Below, one piece after another: positions 33,439-40,920 of a DNA stretch of 64,000 nucleotides. The translations under genes were made by a program, and so were the position numbers. Source of the stretch: Firmicutes bacterium HGW-Firmicutes-9. GTDB taxonomy: Bacteria > Bacillota > Clostridia > Christensenellales > CAG-138. The DNA lies in contig PGZM01000001.1 of the NCBI GenBank assembly GCA_002841395.1, forward strand, positions 124,001 through 188,000, read 5' to 3'. The notes beneath the pieces were generated by a model. It made no database searches. It saw nothing but the letters and a program-made list of their open reading frames with translations, and had not been told where the DNA came from. Within the stretch, counting starts at the first letter, position 1; the number at the start of each line of letters is the position of its first letter.

Positions 33439-33454
33439 ATCAAGATTTTTTGAT
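33439..33454. promoter_or_regulatory. arsR: ArsR operator ATCAA-N6-TTGAT
   Basis: ATCAAGATTTTTTGAT lies just downstream of the -10 box and 15 bases before the arsR start; it matches the ATCAA/TTGAT half-sites known for ArsR-type repressors, so metal-relieved autorepression is expected. Confidence 0.7.
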
Positions 33455-33468
33455 ATGAGGTGTAGTTT

Positions 33469-33783
33469 ATGGAAACCCGACACGCGCTGGATGCGAAAGT
33501 GTTTAAGGCTTTTTGCGACGAAAACCGGCTCAGGATACTGGAGCGGCTTCGCAGCGGCGAGAAATGCGCCTGCATGCTGATCGAGGACCTCGGCATCGGT
33601 CAGAGCGCGCTGAGCTACCACATGAAAATCCTCGTCGAATCCGGCATCGTATCCACCCGGCAGGAGGGGAAATGGACGCACTACAGCATCAGTGGCGAAG
33701 GCAGCGCGCGTGCGCTTGCGCTCCTGAATGAAATCACCACGCCCGACACGGTTCAGCATGACAGCTGCACCTGCGCGAGCTGA
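33469..33783 (+). CDS. arsR: ArsR-family arsenic-responsive repressor
   Basis: A 104-residue winged-helix repressor. The helix-turn-helix region is LGIGQSALSYHMKILVESGIV. Cys33 and Cys35 in EKCACMLIEDL match the ELCVCDL As(III)-binding motif, and Cys100/Cys102 at the C-terminus may add thiol ligands. Repression would be lifted by As(III). First gene of an eight-gene arsenic operon. Confidence 0.93.
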   Translation: METRHALDAKVFKAFCDENRLRILERLRSGEKCACMLIEDLGIGQSALSYHMKILVESGIVSTRQEGKWTHYSISGEGSARALALLNEITTPDTVQHDSCTCAS

Positions 33784-33830
33784 ATACGAGTTATTCGACG
33801 CATTAGAAAACGAAACGATAGAGGCAAAAC

Positions 33831-34844
33831 ATGCAACTTCTAAAAACCATCTGGGACTTTTTTCAACAGCAAGTTCTCTCGATGAAATGGCTCAACGACC
33901 TGATCGGGAGTCTACTTGGCACAGTGGGGCTGGATTTGACCAACCGTTGGACGGGTAGCCTGCAATTCTTCCTGTATGACGTCATCAAGATTACGATCCT
34001 GCTTTGCACGCTGATCTTCGTGATCAGTTACATTCAGAGTTTCTTCCCGCCGGAGCGCAGCAAAAAAATCCTCGGCCGTTTCCGCGGGCTTGGCGCAAAC
34101 ATCGTCGCGGCTCTCTTGGGTACGGTGACGCCGTTTTGTTCCTGTTCGTCGATTCCGCTGTTCATCGGTTTCACCTCCGCGGGGTTGCCCGTGGGCGTGA
34201 CGTTTTCGTTCTTGATCTCGTCGCCGATGGTCGACCTCGGGTCGCTGGTGCTCTTGATGAGCATCTTCGGCGCAAAGGTTGCAGTGATCTATGTGATCTT
34301 CGGGCTTGTCATCGCTGTGCTCGGCGGCTCTCTGATTGAGAAACTGCACATGGAGCGCCATGTCGAAAGCTTTATTCTCACCGCGGGCAGCGTCGATATC
34401 GAATCGCCCGACTTGACGGTAAAAGACCGCCTGATTTACGCCAAAGAGCAGATGGTAAGCACGTTTAAGAAGGTGTTTCCTTATGTGCTGATCGGCGTTG
34501 GCATCGGCGCCGTGATTCACAACTGGATTCCCGAGGAATGGGTCGTTACCGTGCTCGGCAGCAAAAACCCCTTCGGCGTGGTGCTGGCGACGTTGATCGG
34601 CGTACCGATGTATGCGGATATCTTCGGCACGATCCCGATTGCGGAAGCGCTCTTTGCAAAAGGCGCGCAGCTTGGCTCGGTGCTCTCGTTTATGATGGCG
34701 GTGACGACGCTCTCGCTTCCGTCGATGGTCATGCTGCGAAAAGCGGTCAAACCCAAGCTTCTTGCGCTGTTTATCGCAATCTGCACCGCCGGCATCATAC
34801 TGGTCGGTTATTTATTCAACGCGCTTCAGCCGTTGATCGCATAG
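33831..34844 (+). CDS. arsP: ArsP/DUF318-type permease
   Basis: A 337-residue membrane protein with about eight hydrophobic segments. The family hallmark TPFCSCSSIPLFIGF has Cys103 and Cys105, with GLPVGVTFSFLISSPMVDLGS following. ArsP members export methylated or organic trivalent arsenicals; related permeases pair with thioredoxin-like proteins. A role in organoarsenical export is the family-based inference. Follows arsR by 47 bases. Confidence 0.87.
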   Translation: MQLLKTIWDFFQQQVLSMKWLNDLIGSLLGTVGLDLTNRWTGSLQFFLYDVIKITILLCTLIFVISYIQSFFPPERSKKILGRFRGLGANIVAALLGTVTPFCSCSSIPLFIGFTSAGLPVGVTFSFLISSPMVDLGSLVLLMSIFGAKVAVIYVIFGLVIAVLGGSLIEKLHMERHVESFILTAGSVDIESPDLTVKDRLIYAKEQMVSTFKKVFPYVLIGVGIGAVIHNWIPEEWVVTVLGSKNPFGVVLATLIGVPMYADIFGTIPIAEALFAKGAQLGSVLSFMMAVTTLSLPSMVMLRKAVKPKLLALFIAICTAGIILVGYLFNALQPLIA

Positions 34845-34854
34845 GAGGAACCAT

Positions 34855-35112
34855 ATGGCAAAAACCTGGTACCCGGTCATCGATTACGTCCTCTGCACAG
34901 AGTGCGGAACCTGCATCGCAAACTGTTCTCATGGCGTCTACGACGCGAAAAAAGCGCCGTCGCCGAGTGTGATTCACCCGCTTGGATGCGTCGATCATTG
35001 CCACGGCTGCGGCAACCGCTGTCCGGTCGGCGCGATTACCTATGTCGGCGAGAACACCGGCTGGACCCCGCCGAACGGTACACCGGCAGCGAACGAAGGG
35101 TGCTGTTCCTGA
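34855..35112 (+). CDS. Small 2[4Fe-4S] ferredoxin-like protein
   Basis: An 85-residue protein with two cysteine clusters, CTECGTCIANC (near residue 14) and CVDHCHGCGNRCP (near 44), plus a terminal CCS. The first follows the C-x2-C-x2-C-x3-C 4Fe-4S rule; the second is Cys-x3-Cys-x2-Cys-x3-Cys, slightly unusual. It could pass electrons to the thiol system of the operon or bind arsenite itself. Starts after AGGAGG, 10 bases from the permease stop. Confidence 0.8.
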   Translation: MAKTWYPVIDYVLCTECGTCIANCSHGVYDAKKAPSPSVIHPLGCVDHCHGCGNRCPVGAITYVGENTGWTPPNGTPAANEGCCS

Positions 35113-35304
35113 GGAGCGGACAGCGGCTTAGGGAATCGTCTTCGACTGAGCGGGGATATATCGACTCGCTTACCTGCAAAAGCGGAAGCCTTTGGTTTAC
35201 CACCTGAAATGTGATTGTAAGTGGAGTTCGACTGAAGGTTTGTTACAAGTGAAGCTGTTCGAAAAAATAGCACGGAGACATTGACAGAAACGTAAGGAGC
35301 GAAC

Positions 35305-35895
35305 ATGACGGAACGAAAAGCACAGCAGGAAACGGATGCGCCGGAAGTGACTGCCATGGTAGAAGTCAAGTCGAGCAGGAAGCGCGTTATCCTCAAAATT
35401 ACGCTGATAGCTGTGATTCTCGTCGCCATTGCGGCAATCTGGGTTATCAAGAATCGCGCAACACCGAAGGTTGCAGCCGAAGTCAACGCTGTTTTAACGC
35501 AAGCTGAGGACAGCGGCGAGACAACTACCGCAGAAGAGCAGGATGAGGATTTTGCGTTGGAGACAGATGCAATCGACCTTGCCGCGCTTTTTACTTACAA
35601 GCTCCCGATCATCATCGACTTCGGATCGGACTCCTGCATTCCGTGTCAAGAAATGGCTCCGGTTCTCAAAAGCGCAAACGAGGACTATCGGGGAAAGGCG
35701 ATCATCAAGTTCGTCGATGTCTGGAAATATACGGACGCTGCAAGCAACTTTCCTGTCCAGGTGATTCCCACACAGGTATTCTTCAATGCGAACGGAACGC
35801 CGTATGTCCCAAGCAATGATCTTGGCATCGAATTTGGTTTCTACAGCACGAAAGATACGCAGCAGCATGTCTTTACCGTTCATCAGGGCGAATGA
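35305..35895 (+). CDS. Membrane-anchored thioredoxin-like protein, apparently frameshifted near its end
   Basis: A 196-residue protein with one N-terminal membrane segment (about residues 32-52, LKITLIAVILVAIAAIWVI), a linker, and a thioredoxin domain outside the membrane with active site Cys111-Ile-Pro-Cys114 and the cis-Pro loop VIPTQVFF. The frame stops at 35895, but the +1 frame continues ATG-coded MTAEQLDKILADMGAGE to a stop at 35945, which overlaps the next start as ATGA. That looks like the true C-terminal helix, lost by one missing A near 35891. It would be reduced by the CcdA protein. Confidence 0.85.
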   Translation: MTERKAQQETDAPEVTAMVEVKSSRKRVILKITLIAVILVAIAAIWVIKNRATPKVAAEVNAVLTQAEDSGETTTAEEQDEDFALETDAIDLAALFTYKLPIIIDFGSDSCIPCQEMAPVLKSANEDYRGKAIIKFVDVWKYTDAASNFPVQVIPTQVFFNANGTPYVPSNDLGIEFGFYSTKDTQQHVFTVHQGE

Positions 35896-35941
35896 CCGCT
35901 GAGCAGTTGGACAAGATCCTTGCGGACATGGGAGCAGGCGA

Positions 35942-36538
35942 ATGATCGACACGTGGCTCAGCCAAATCAGCGCGCAGATCAACCAGAACATGTGGCTGGC
36001 TCCGTTGCTTGCGCTGTTCGCAGGGGTACTAACGTCCTTTACGCCATGCTCACTCTCGAGTATCCCTCTCGTGATTGCGTATGTCGGCGGCATCGGCGTC
36101 GAGCCGAAAAAAGCCCTCCGACTCTCGCTGGTGTTTGCACTTGGAGCTGCGATTACGTTTACCGTGCTTGGCGTCGTTGCGGCAAGCGTCGGGCAACTGC
36201 TCGGTACGGGCGCGAAATGGTGGTATATCGTTCTGGGCATCCTGATGGTGCTCATGGCGCTGCAGACGTGGGAGGTCGTGCAGATCATACCGTCTACCTA
36301 CCTTACAGGGAAAAGCAAGCGGCGCGGTTACGCGGGCGCGATGATCATCGGTATGCTTGGAGGACTGTTCTCCTCTCCCTGTGCAACACCCGTTCTCGTC
36401 GCGTTGCTGGCCATAGCGGCGGGAAGCGGGAACCTGCTCTGGGGTGCGCTGCTGATGTTGGTTTATGGTGTTGGCCACGGTGCGCTGGCGGTGCTAGCCG
36501 GTTCATCAATCGGCGGTGAACAGACTCGTGCAGAGTGA
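35942..36538 (+). CDS. ccdA: CcdA/DsbD-type membrane thiol transporter, frameshifted
   Basis: A 198-residue open frame with five or six membrane segments. SFTPCSLSSIP (near residue 37) and SSPCATPVLVALL (near residue 142) each supply one of the two redox cysteines that carry electrons from cytoplasmic thioredoxin across the membrane. The frame changes near 36514: the last helix is encoded in another frame up to a stop at 36629 (SERYGALSRILKIVKG...LYLFYLGF). One lost G would explain it, and the joined protein would have the family's usual 225-230 residues. Confidence 0.85.
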   Translation: MIDTWLSQISAQINQNMWLAPLLALFAGVLTSFTPCSLSSIPLVIAYVGGIGVEPKKALRLSLVFALGAAITFTVLGVVAASVGQLLGTGAKWWYIVLGILMVLMALQTWEVVQIIPSTYLTGKSKRRGYAGAMIIGMLGGLFSSPCATPVLVALLAIAAGSGNLLWGALLMLVYGVGHGALAVLAGSSIGGEQTRAE

Positions 36539-36629
36539 GCGCTACGGCGCGCTTTCCCGCATACTGAAAATCGTGAAGGGCATTCTGATCCTGATGATTG
36601 GACTGTATTTGTTCTATTTAGGGTTCTAA
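36516..36629 (+). pseudogene. Displaced C-terminal end of the CcdA gene
   Basis: Read from 36516, the sequence encodes VNRLVQSERYG followed by a final membrane helix ending YLFYLGF at a TAA (36627-36629). It matches the expected C-terminus of CcdA proteins and is out of frame with the main open frame by one base. Confidence 0.75.
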
Positions 36630-36713
36630 AGGCAAGAATACCGGACATAGATTTAACAAAACGAAAACAAACTTGATTTAAAATAATAGAGCATTCGAAA
36701 GGAAACAATCATT

Positions 36714-37070
36714 ATGGCACTCTTTGGCAAACGGAAAGAAAAGACGGAAGAGACCTCCTGCGGCTGCGGTTGCGGCTGCGGATGCGACAGCGAAACAATG
36801 GAACAGGCGGTAACCGCCAAGACGGAAGGCGCGTCGGTTAAGGTACTCGGCAGCGGCTGCGCCAAATGCAACGCACTGGAAGCGGCCACCAAAGCCGCGC
36901 TGGAACAGCTTGGCATGGATACAACGATCGATCACGTGACGGATTTTGCGAAGATCGCAGCGTACGGCGTGATGTCCACACCCGCACTGGTGGTGGACGG
37001 AAAAGTGGTCTCTTACGGCAAAGCGCTCAAGACCGAAGAAGTCGTCACGATCCTGAAAAAGGTTCGCTAA
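36714..37070 (+). CDS. Small thioredoxin-like protein with Cys-Gly repeat N-terminus
   Basis: A 118-residue protein of the small redox-disulfide thioredoxin-like family (MTH895/TM0996 type). Active site Cys49-Ala-Lys-Cys52 (GSGCAKCNAL) and the conserved VMSTPALVVDGKVV with cis-Pro. The N-terminus has five alternating cysteines (residues 16, 18, 20, 22, 24 in CGCGCGCGC), likely a thiol metal- or arsenite-binding tail. It probably relays electrons between thioredoxin, CcdA and the arsenical-handling proteins. Confidence 0.87.
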   Translation: MALFGKRKEKTEETSCGCGCGCGCDSETMEQAVTAKTEGASVKVLGSGCAKCNALEAATKAALEQLGMDTTIDHVTDFAKIAAYGVMSTPALVVDGKVVSYGKALKTEEVVTILKKVR

Positions 37071-37110
37071 CAACCCAACTTATAGCCATTCATCAGAAAG
37101 AGGAACGTTT

Positions 37111-38166
37111 ATGGAAACGAAGAAAGGCTCCGGAATCGGTTTTTTTGAAAAGTATCTGACGCTCTGGGTTGCCCTCTGCATGGTCGCCGGTGTGCTCATC
37201 GGGCAGTTTTTGCCCGGCGTTCCGGCATTCCTGGGAAAATTTGAATATGCCAATGTCTCGATCCCGATCGCCATCCTCATCTGGCTAATGATCTATCCCA
37301 TGATGCTCAAGGTCGATTTCCAGAGCATCAAAAACGTCGGTAAAAACCCCAAAGGCTTGTTCGTCACTTGGGTTACCAACTGGCTCATCAAGCCGTTTAC
37401 CATGTTCGGCATCGCATGGCTGTTTTTCTTCGTCATCTTCAAAACGCTGATCCCCGCCGAACTGGCGAAGGATTATCTCGCGGGTGCAATCCTGCTCGGC
37501 GCCGCTCCCTGTACGGCGATGGTGTTCGTCTGGAGCCATCTGACAAAGGGAAATCCGGCATACACGGTCGTGCAGGTCGCGACCAACGATTTGATCATCC
37601 TTGTCGCATTCACCCCGATTGTCGCGCTCTTGCTCGGCATCGGCGGTGTGACGATCCCCTGGGATACGCTGCTGTTGTCCGTTGCGCTGTTTGTGGTGAT
37701 TCCGCTTGCGGGCGGCGTGATCACGCGCACCAGCATCATCAAAAAGCGCGGGCAGAAGTATTTTGAAAAGGGTTTTCTGCCGAAATTTAACAACATCACC
37801 ATCGCAGGACTGCTGCTCACGCTTGTGATTATCTTCTCCTTCCAGGGTCAGGTGATCCTCGAAAACCCGCTGCACATCTTACTCATCGCTGTGCCGCTGG
37901 TCATCCAGACATTCCTGATTTTCTTTATCGCGTACGGCGCGAGCAAACTGCTCAAACTGCCGCATGATATCGCAGCTCCTGCGGGTATGATCGGCGCTTC
38001 CAACTTCTTTGAGCTCGCGGTCGCGGTGGCGATTTCGCTCTTCGGTGCGAAAAGCCCCGTTGCGCTCGCAACCATCGTCGGCGTCTTGGTCGAAGTGCCT
38101 GTGATGCTCACGCTGGTCAAGATCGCAAACCGCACGACAAATTGGTTTCCTGAAAACACGAAATGA
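37111..38166 (+). CDS. acr3: Arsenite efflux permease Acr3
   Basis: A 351-residue membrane protein with ten hydrophobic segments. Family blocks: WVALCMVAGVLIGQFLPGVP, APCTAMVFVWSHLTKGNP (Cys134, the conserved As(III)-translocation cysteine), NDLIILVAFTPIVALLLGI and GASNFFELAVAVAISLFG. It extrudes As(III) using the membrane potential. No arsA ATPase or arsC arsenate reductase is next to it. Confidence 0.95.
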   Translation: METKKGSGIGFFEKYLTLWVALCMVAGVLIGQFLPGVPAFLGKFEYANVSIPIAILIWLMIYPMMLKVDFQSIKNVGKNPKGLFVTWVTNWLIKPFTMFGIAWLFFFVIFKTLIPAELAKDYLAGAILLGAAPCTAMVFVWSHLTKGNPAYTVVQVATNDLIILVAFTPIVALLLGIGGVTIPWDTLLLSVALFVVIPLAGGVITRTSIIKKRGQKYFEKGFLPKFNNITIAGLLLTLVIIFSFQGQVILENPLHILLIAVPLVIQTFLIFFIAYGASKLLKLPHDIAAPAGMIGASNFFELAVAVAISLFGAKSPVALATIVGVLVEVPVMLTLVKIANRTTNWFPENTK

Positions 38167-38191
38167 CCGACCCGCGAAAGGGGCATATCGT

Positions 38192-39844
38192 ATGAAGATT
38201 ATCGTCATCGGAGCCGTTGCCGCCGGAACCTCCGCCGCGGCGAAAGCGAGGCGCAACTCGGAGGATGCCGAGATCACGATCTATGAACGGGACAGCTTCA
38301 TCTCCTACTCCGGCTGCGGCATGCCGTATTTTCTCGGCGGCGAGGTGGAGAAGGCGGAGTCATTGACCCCGCGCGATCCCGCATTTTTCAAGAGCAAGTA
38401 TAATGTCGAGATCAAAACGCGCCACGAAGTGCTTTCAATCGACGCAGGTAACAAAAACGTGTCGGTCAAAGATCTCGCGTCGGGAGAAGTCTTCACGGAT
38501 CACTACGACAAGCTGATCATCGCAACCGGCGCGCGCGCGGTAACCCCGCCGATTCCCGGACGCGAAAAAGCGCATGTATTCACCCTGCGCAACATCAATG
38601 ATATGCTCCGCATCGAATCGTTTTTGGTGGAAAAGAAGCCGAGAACGGCTGCTATCGTCGGTACAGGCTTCATCGGCCTTGAGATGTGTGAAAGCCTCAC
38701 GCGGCTCGGCATCTCGGTGACGCTTCTGGAAAAACTCCCGCAGGTCACGCCGGGACTTGATTCTGACATGGCTGTCTATGTGGAGGAACACCTCAAGAAG
38801 AACAATATCACGGTAAAGACCGGTGTTTCGATCACTCAGATCACCGAAGACAGCGTTGTGCTTGCGGATGGAACGACCATCCCCGCGGAACTCACGCTGC
38901 TTTCCACCGGCATTCGTCCAAACGGTGAACTCGCAGCCAGCGCGGGCGTTACGCTCGGCAAATCCGGCGCGATTCTGGTCAACGAGCGCATGGAGACGAA
39001 CTTGACGGATGTGTACGCTTGCGGGGACTGCACGGAGCAGTTCCATGTGGTCACGGGGCAACAGGTTTATCGTCCTTTGGGATCGACTGCGAACAAGACA
39101 GGGCGAATCGCGGGCGACTGCGCGACGGGCGGAAATCTTCGCTATCGCGGCACACTCGGCACAGGCATTTTCCGCGTGCTGGGGCTTTCTGTCGGCCAGA
39201 CGGGGCTTTCCGAGCGCGAGGCGCGGGAGGCCGGCTATGATATCGTGGTCAACCACAACATCAAACCCGACAAGCCGGAATATCTCGGCGGCGAGGAGAT
39301 GGTCATCAAAGCCGTCGCCGACCGCGCGACGGGCCGTATTCTCGGCGTACAGATCGTAGGACGTGCGGGCGTAGACAAGCGCATTGACGTGTTCGCAACG
39401 GCGATCAGCTTCGGCGCAAAGGCAGAAGATCTGTTCTATCTCGATCTGGCGTATGCGCCGCCGTTTTCCACAACGAAAGACCCGGTGATGTATACGGGTA
39501 TGATCCTCGAGAACGCGATCCACGGCGGACGACCGCTGATGACCGCGCAGGAGCTTCTCGCGCGACAAGAGGCGGGAGATCAGGTGACGGTAATCGACGC
39601 GCGCGTTTCCGCGCAATACGAAAAAGCGCATGTGGAAGGCGCAAACAGCATTCCGCACGCAGAGATCCGCGATGCCGCGGAGCTGCTGGATCAGGATGAC
39701 GTTGTGGTTACCTACTGCAACAAGGGCACGACGGGCAACGCCGCGCAAAACATCCTCATCAACAAGGGCTTCCGCCATGTCTACAATCTTTCCGGCGGCA
39801 TGAAGCAATACACGGTAACGCGAAAGACCATCCGAAAGTCATAA
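38192..39844 (+). CDS. CoA-disulfide reductase with C-terminal rhodanese domain
   Basis: A 550-residue pyridine-nucleotide disulfide oxidoreductase fused to a rhodanese domain. FAD site IVIGAVAAGTSAAAKARR, single active Cys42 in SYSGCGMPYF, NAD site AAIVGTGFIGLEMCESL, VYACGDCTE, and a C-terminal rhodanese with Cys509 in TYCNKGTTGNAAQN. Such CoADR-RHD proteins reduce CoA- or persulfide disulfides. In this operon it may supply low-molecular thiols or persulfides for arsenic handling. Last gene before a terminator. Confidence 0.92.
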   Translation: MKIIVIGAVAAGTSAAAKARRNSEDAEITIYERDSFISYSGCGMPYFLGGEVEKAESLTPRDPAFFKSKYNVEIKTRHEVLSIDAGNKNVSVKDLASGEVFTDHYDKLIIATGARAVTPPIPGREKAHVFTLRNINDMLRIESFLVEKKPRTAAIVGTGFIGLEMCESLTRLGISVTLLEKLPQVTPGLDSDMAVYVEEHLKKNNITVKTGVSITQITEDSVVLADGTTIPAELTLLSTGIRPNGELAASAGVTLGKSGAILVNERMETNLTDVYACGDCTEQFHVVTGQQVYRPLGSTANKTGRIAGDCATGGNLRYRGTLGTGIFRVLGLSVGQTGLSEREAREAGYDIVVNHNIKPDKPEYLGGEEMVIKAVADRATGRILGVQIVGRAGVDKRIDVFATAISFGAKAEDLFYLDLAYAPPFSTTKDPVMYTGMILENAIHGGRPLMTAQELLARQEAGDQVTVIDARVSAQYEKAHVEGANSIPHAEIRDAAELLDQDDVVVTYCNKGTTGNAAQNILINKGFRHVYNLSGGMKQYTVTRKTIRKS

Positions 39845-39859
39845 CGGCACACAAAAATA

Positions 39860-39885
39860 CAAAGCCACCCGAAAGGGTGGCTTTG
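39860..39885 (+). terminator. Bidirectional terminator between the arsenic operon and rpiR
   Basis: CAAAGCCACCC (39860-39870), GAAA loop, GGGTGGCTTTG (39875-39885): an 11-bp perfect stem with flanking A and T residues on both strands, between convergent genes. Confidence 0.9.
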
Positions 39886-39910
39886 TTGCGTCAAGCATAG
39901 GCAACCAAAT

Positions 39911-40690
39911 CTATGCTTTTTTCTTGCGTTTGCCGGATTTGCCTTTCAGCGTAGACTTCTCTCCGGCGCTTAAAGCATCCTGCGCATCATGCCGGTGCGC
40001 AAGGATATGCTGGATGATTTCTTCGAAGAAGAGGAAGAAAACCGTTCTGGTTTTTTCGTATGGCAGCAATCCCGCAGGTTGCGGATATTTGGAGAGCCAG
40101 AAGATGCGGTCACATTGACCGAACAGGTTTGTGTTGTACTCCTCCGCGACGATCACCACGTCGCAGCCCTTCTTCTTCGACTCTCCGCAGACGGTTTCAA
40201 ACGAATGGAACGCGCCGGTTACCGTCATGACGATCAGCAGCGTGTTTTCGTCCGCGATCGAGGCAACGGAGATTTCGTCCGAGAGCGCCACGATGATCTT
40301 ATTCGAGAAAATTCGCAGGCGATACTCGAAATATTGCGCGCATAGGAAGGAGGGGCCGTATCCGAAAAGGATGATGTTGCTGTGGCTTTCCATCAGTTCA
40401 AGCAGCTCCGTGACCATGCTGTCGTCGAAGCTGTCGATATACTGGCGCACGCGGCTGAGCTCGCTACTGTGCTTCTCCTGTGGCATTTCACGCCCCTGCA
40501 GGAACGACATGTACTGCTTATAGCCGTCAAACCCGAGCTTCTGCACAAACTTGGAAATCTTGGAAACCGAGCAGCCGCAGAGCTCCGCTGCCTGTCCGAT
40601 GCGTACGACCTCGGTGGAAGCCGCGTATTCGGAAAGTTTCCGGTGAATCTGTAATTCCAGAGGGTTGAGATGATTCTCATCAATATTCAT
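39911..40690 (-). CDS. RpiR-family transcriptional regulator
   Basis: A 259-residue regulator: an N-terminal helix-turn-helix domain (VRIGQAAELCGCSVSKISKFVQKLGFDGYKQY) and a C-terminal SIS sugar-phosphate-binding domain (NIILFGYGPSFLCAQYFEYRL, LLIVMTVTGAFHSFE). The end is rich in Lys. It is divergent from the FAD-oxidase operon and probably regulates it and itself. A GGAAA/TTTCC dyad occurs both in the control region (40766) and inside the 5' part of this gene (40631). Confidence 0.9.
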   Translation of the reverse strand: MNIDENHLNPLELQIHRKLSEYAASTEVVRIGQAAELCGCSVSKISKFVQKLGFDGYKQYMSFLQGREMPQEKHSSELSRVRQYIDSFDDSMVTELLELMESHSNIILFGYGPSFLCAQYFEYRLRIFSNKIIVALSDEISVASIADENTLLIVMTVTGAFHSFETVCGESKKKGCDVVIVAEEYNTNLFGQCDRIFWLSKYPQPAGLLPYEKTRTVFFLFFEEIIQHILAHRHDAQDALSAGEKSTLKGKSGKRKKKA

Positions 40691-40724
40691 GACGGGGATA
40701 CTCCATATCGCTTGTTTCGTTCAA

Positions 40725-40753
40725 ATTGTATCATGCCATCTGCGACAAGTAAA
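40725..40753 (-). promoter_or_regulatory. Promoter of the rpiR gene
   Basis: Minus strand TTTACT (40748-40753), 17-base spacer, TACAAT (40725-40730). Confidence 0.55.
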
Positions 40754-40765
40754 CATGATTTAACA

Positions 40766-40777
40766 GGAAAACTTTCC
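40766..40777. promoter_or_regulatory. Dyad GGAAA-AC-TTTCC
   Basis: Inverted repeat between the divergent promoters; a closely similar GGAAAGTTTCC is at 40631-40641. Candidate RpiR operator pair. Confidence 0.45.
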
Positions 40778-40826
40778 AAAAACATATTAATAAAAGCAAG
40801 AATACAGAAAATATTCCAAAAAAATG

Positions 40827-40856
40827 TTGACAAGCAGCTAAGGCACGTATTATTAT
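40827..40856 (+). promoter_or_regulatory. Promoter of the FAD-oxidase/ETF operon
   Basis: TTGACA (40827-40832), 18-base spacer, TATTAT (40851-40856); start codon at 40921. Confidence 0.65.
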
Positions 40857-40920
40857 GGCGACATCAAATTCAATTTAACACCCAATCACGTTTACCATAT
40901 CAGCATCTGGAGGCAGCAAA

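Noticed and set aside
35113-35304. Possible small gene between ferredoxin and thioredoxin genes
   Set aside because: No ribosome-site-linked start and frequent stops; only the AAGGAG of the thioredoxin gene at its end is meaningful.
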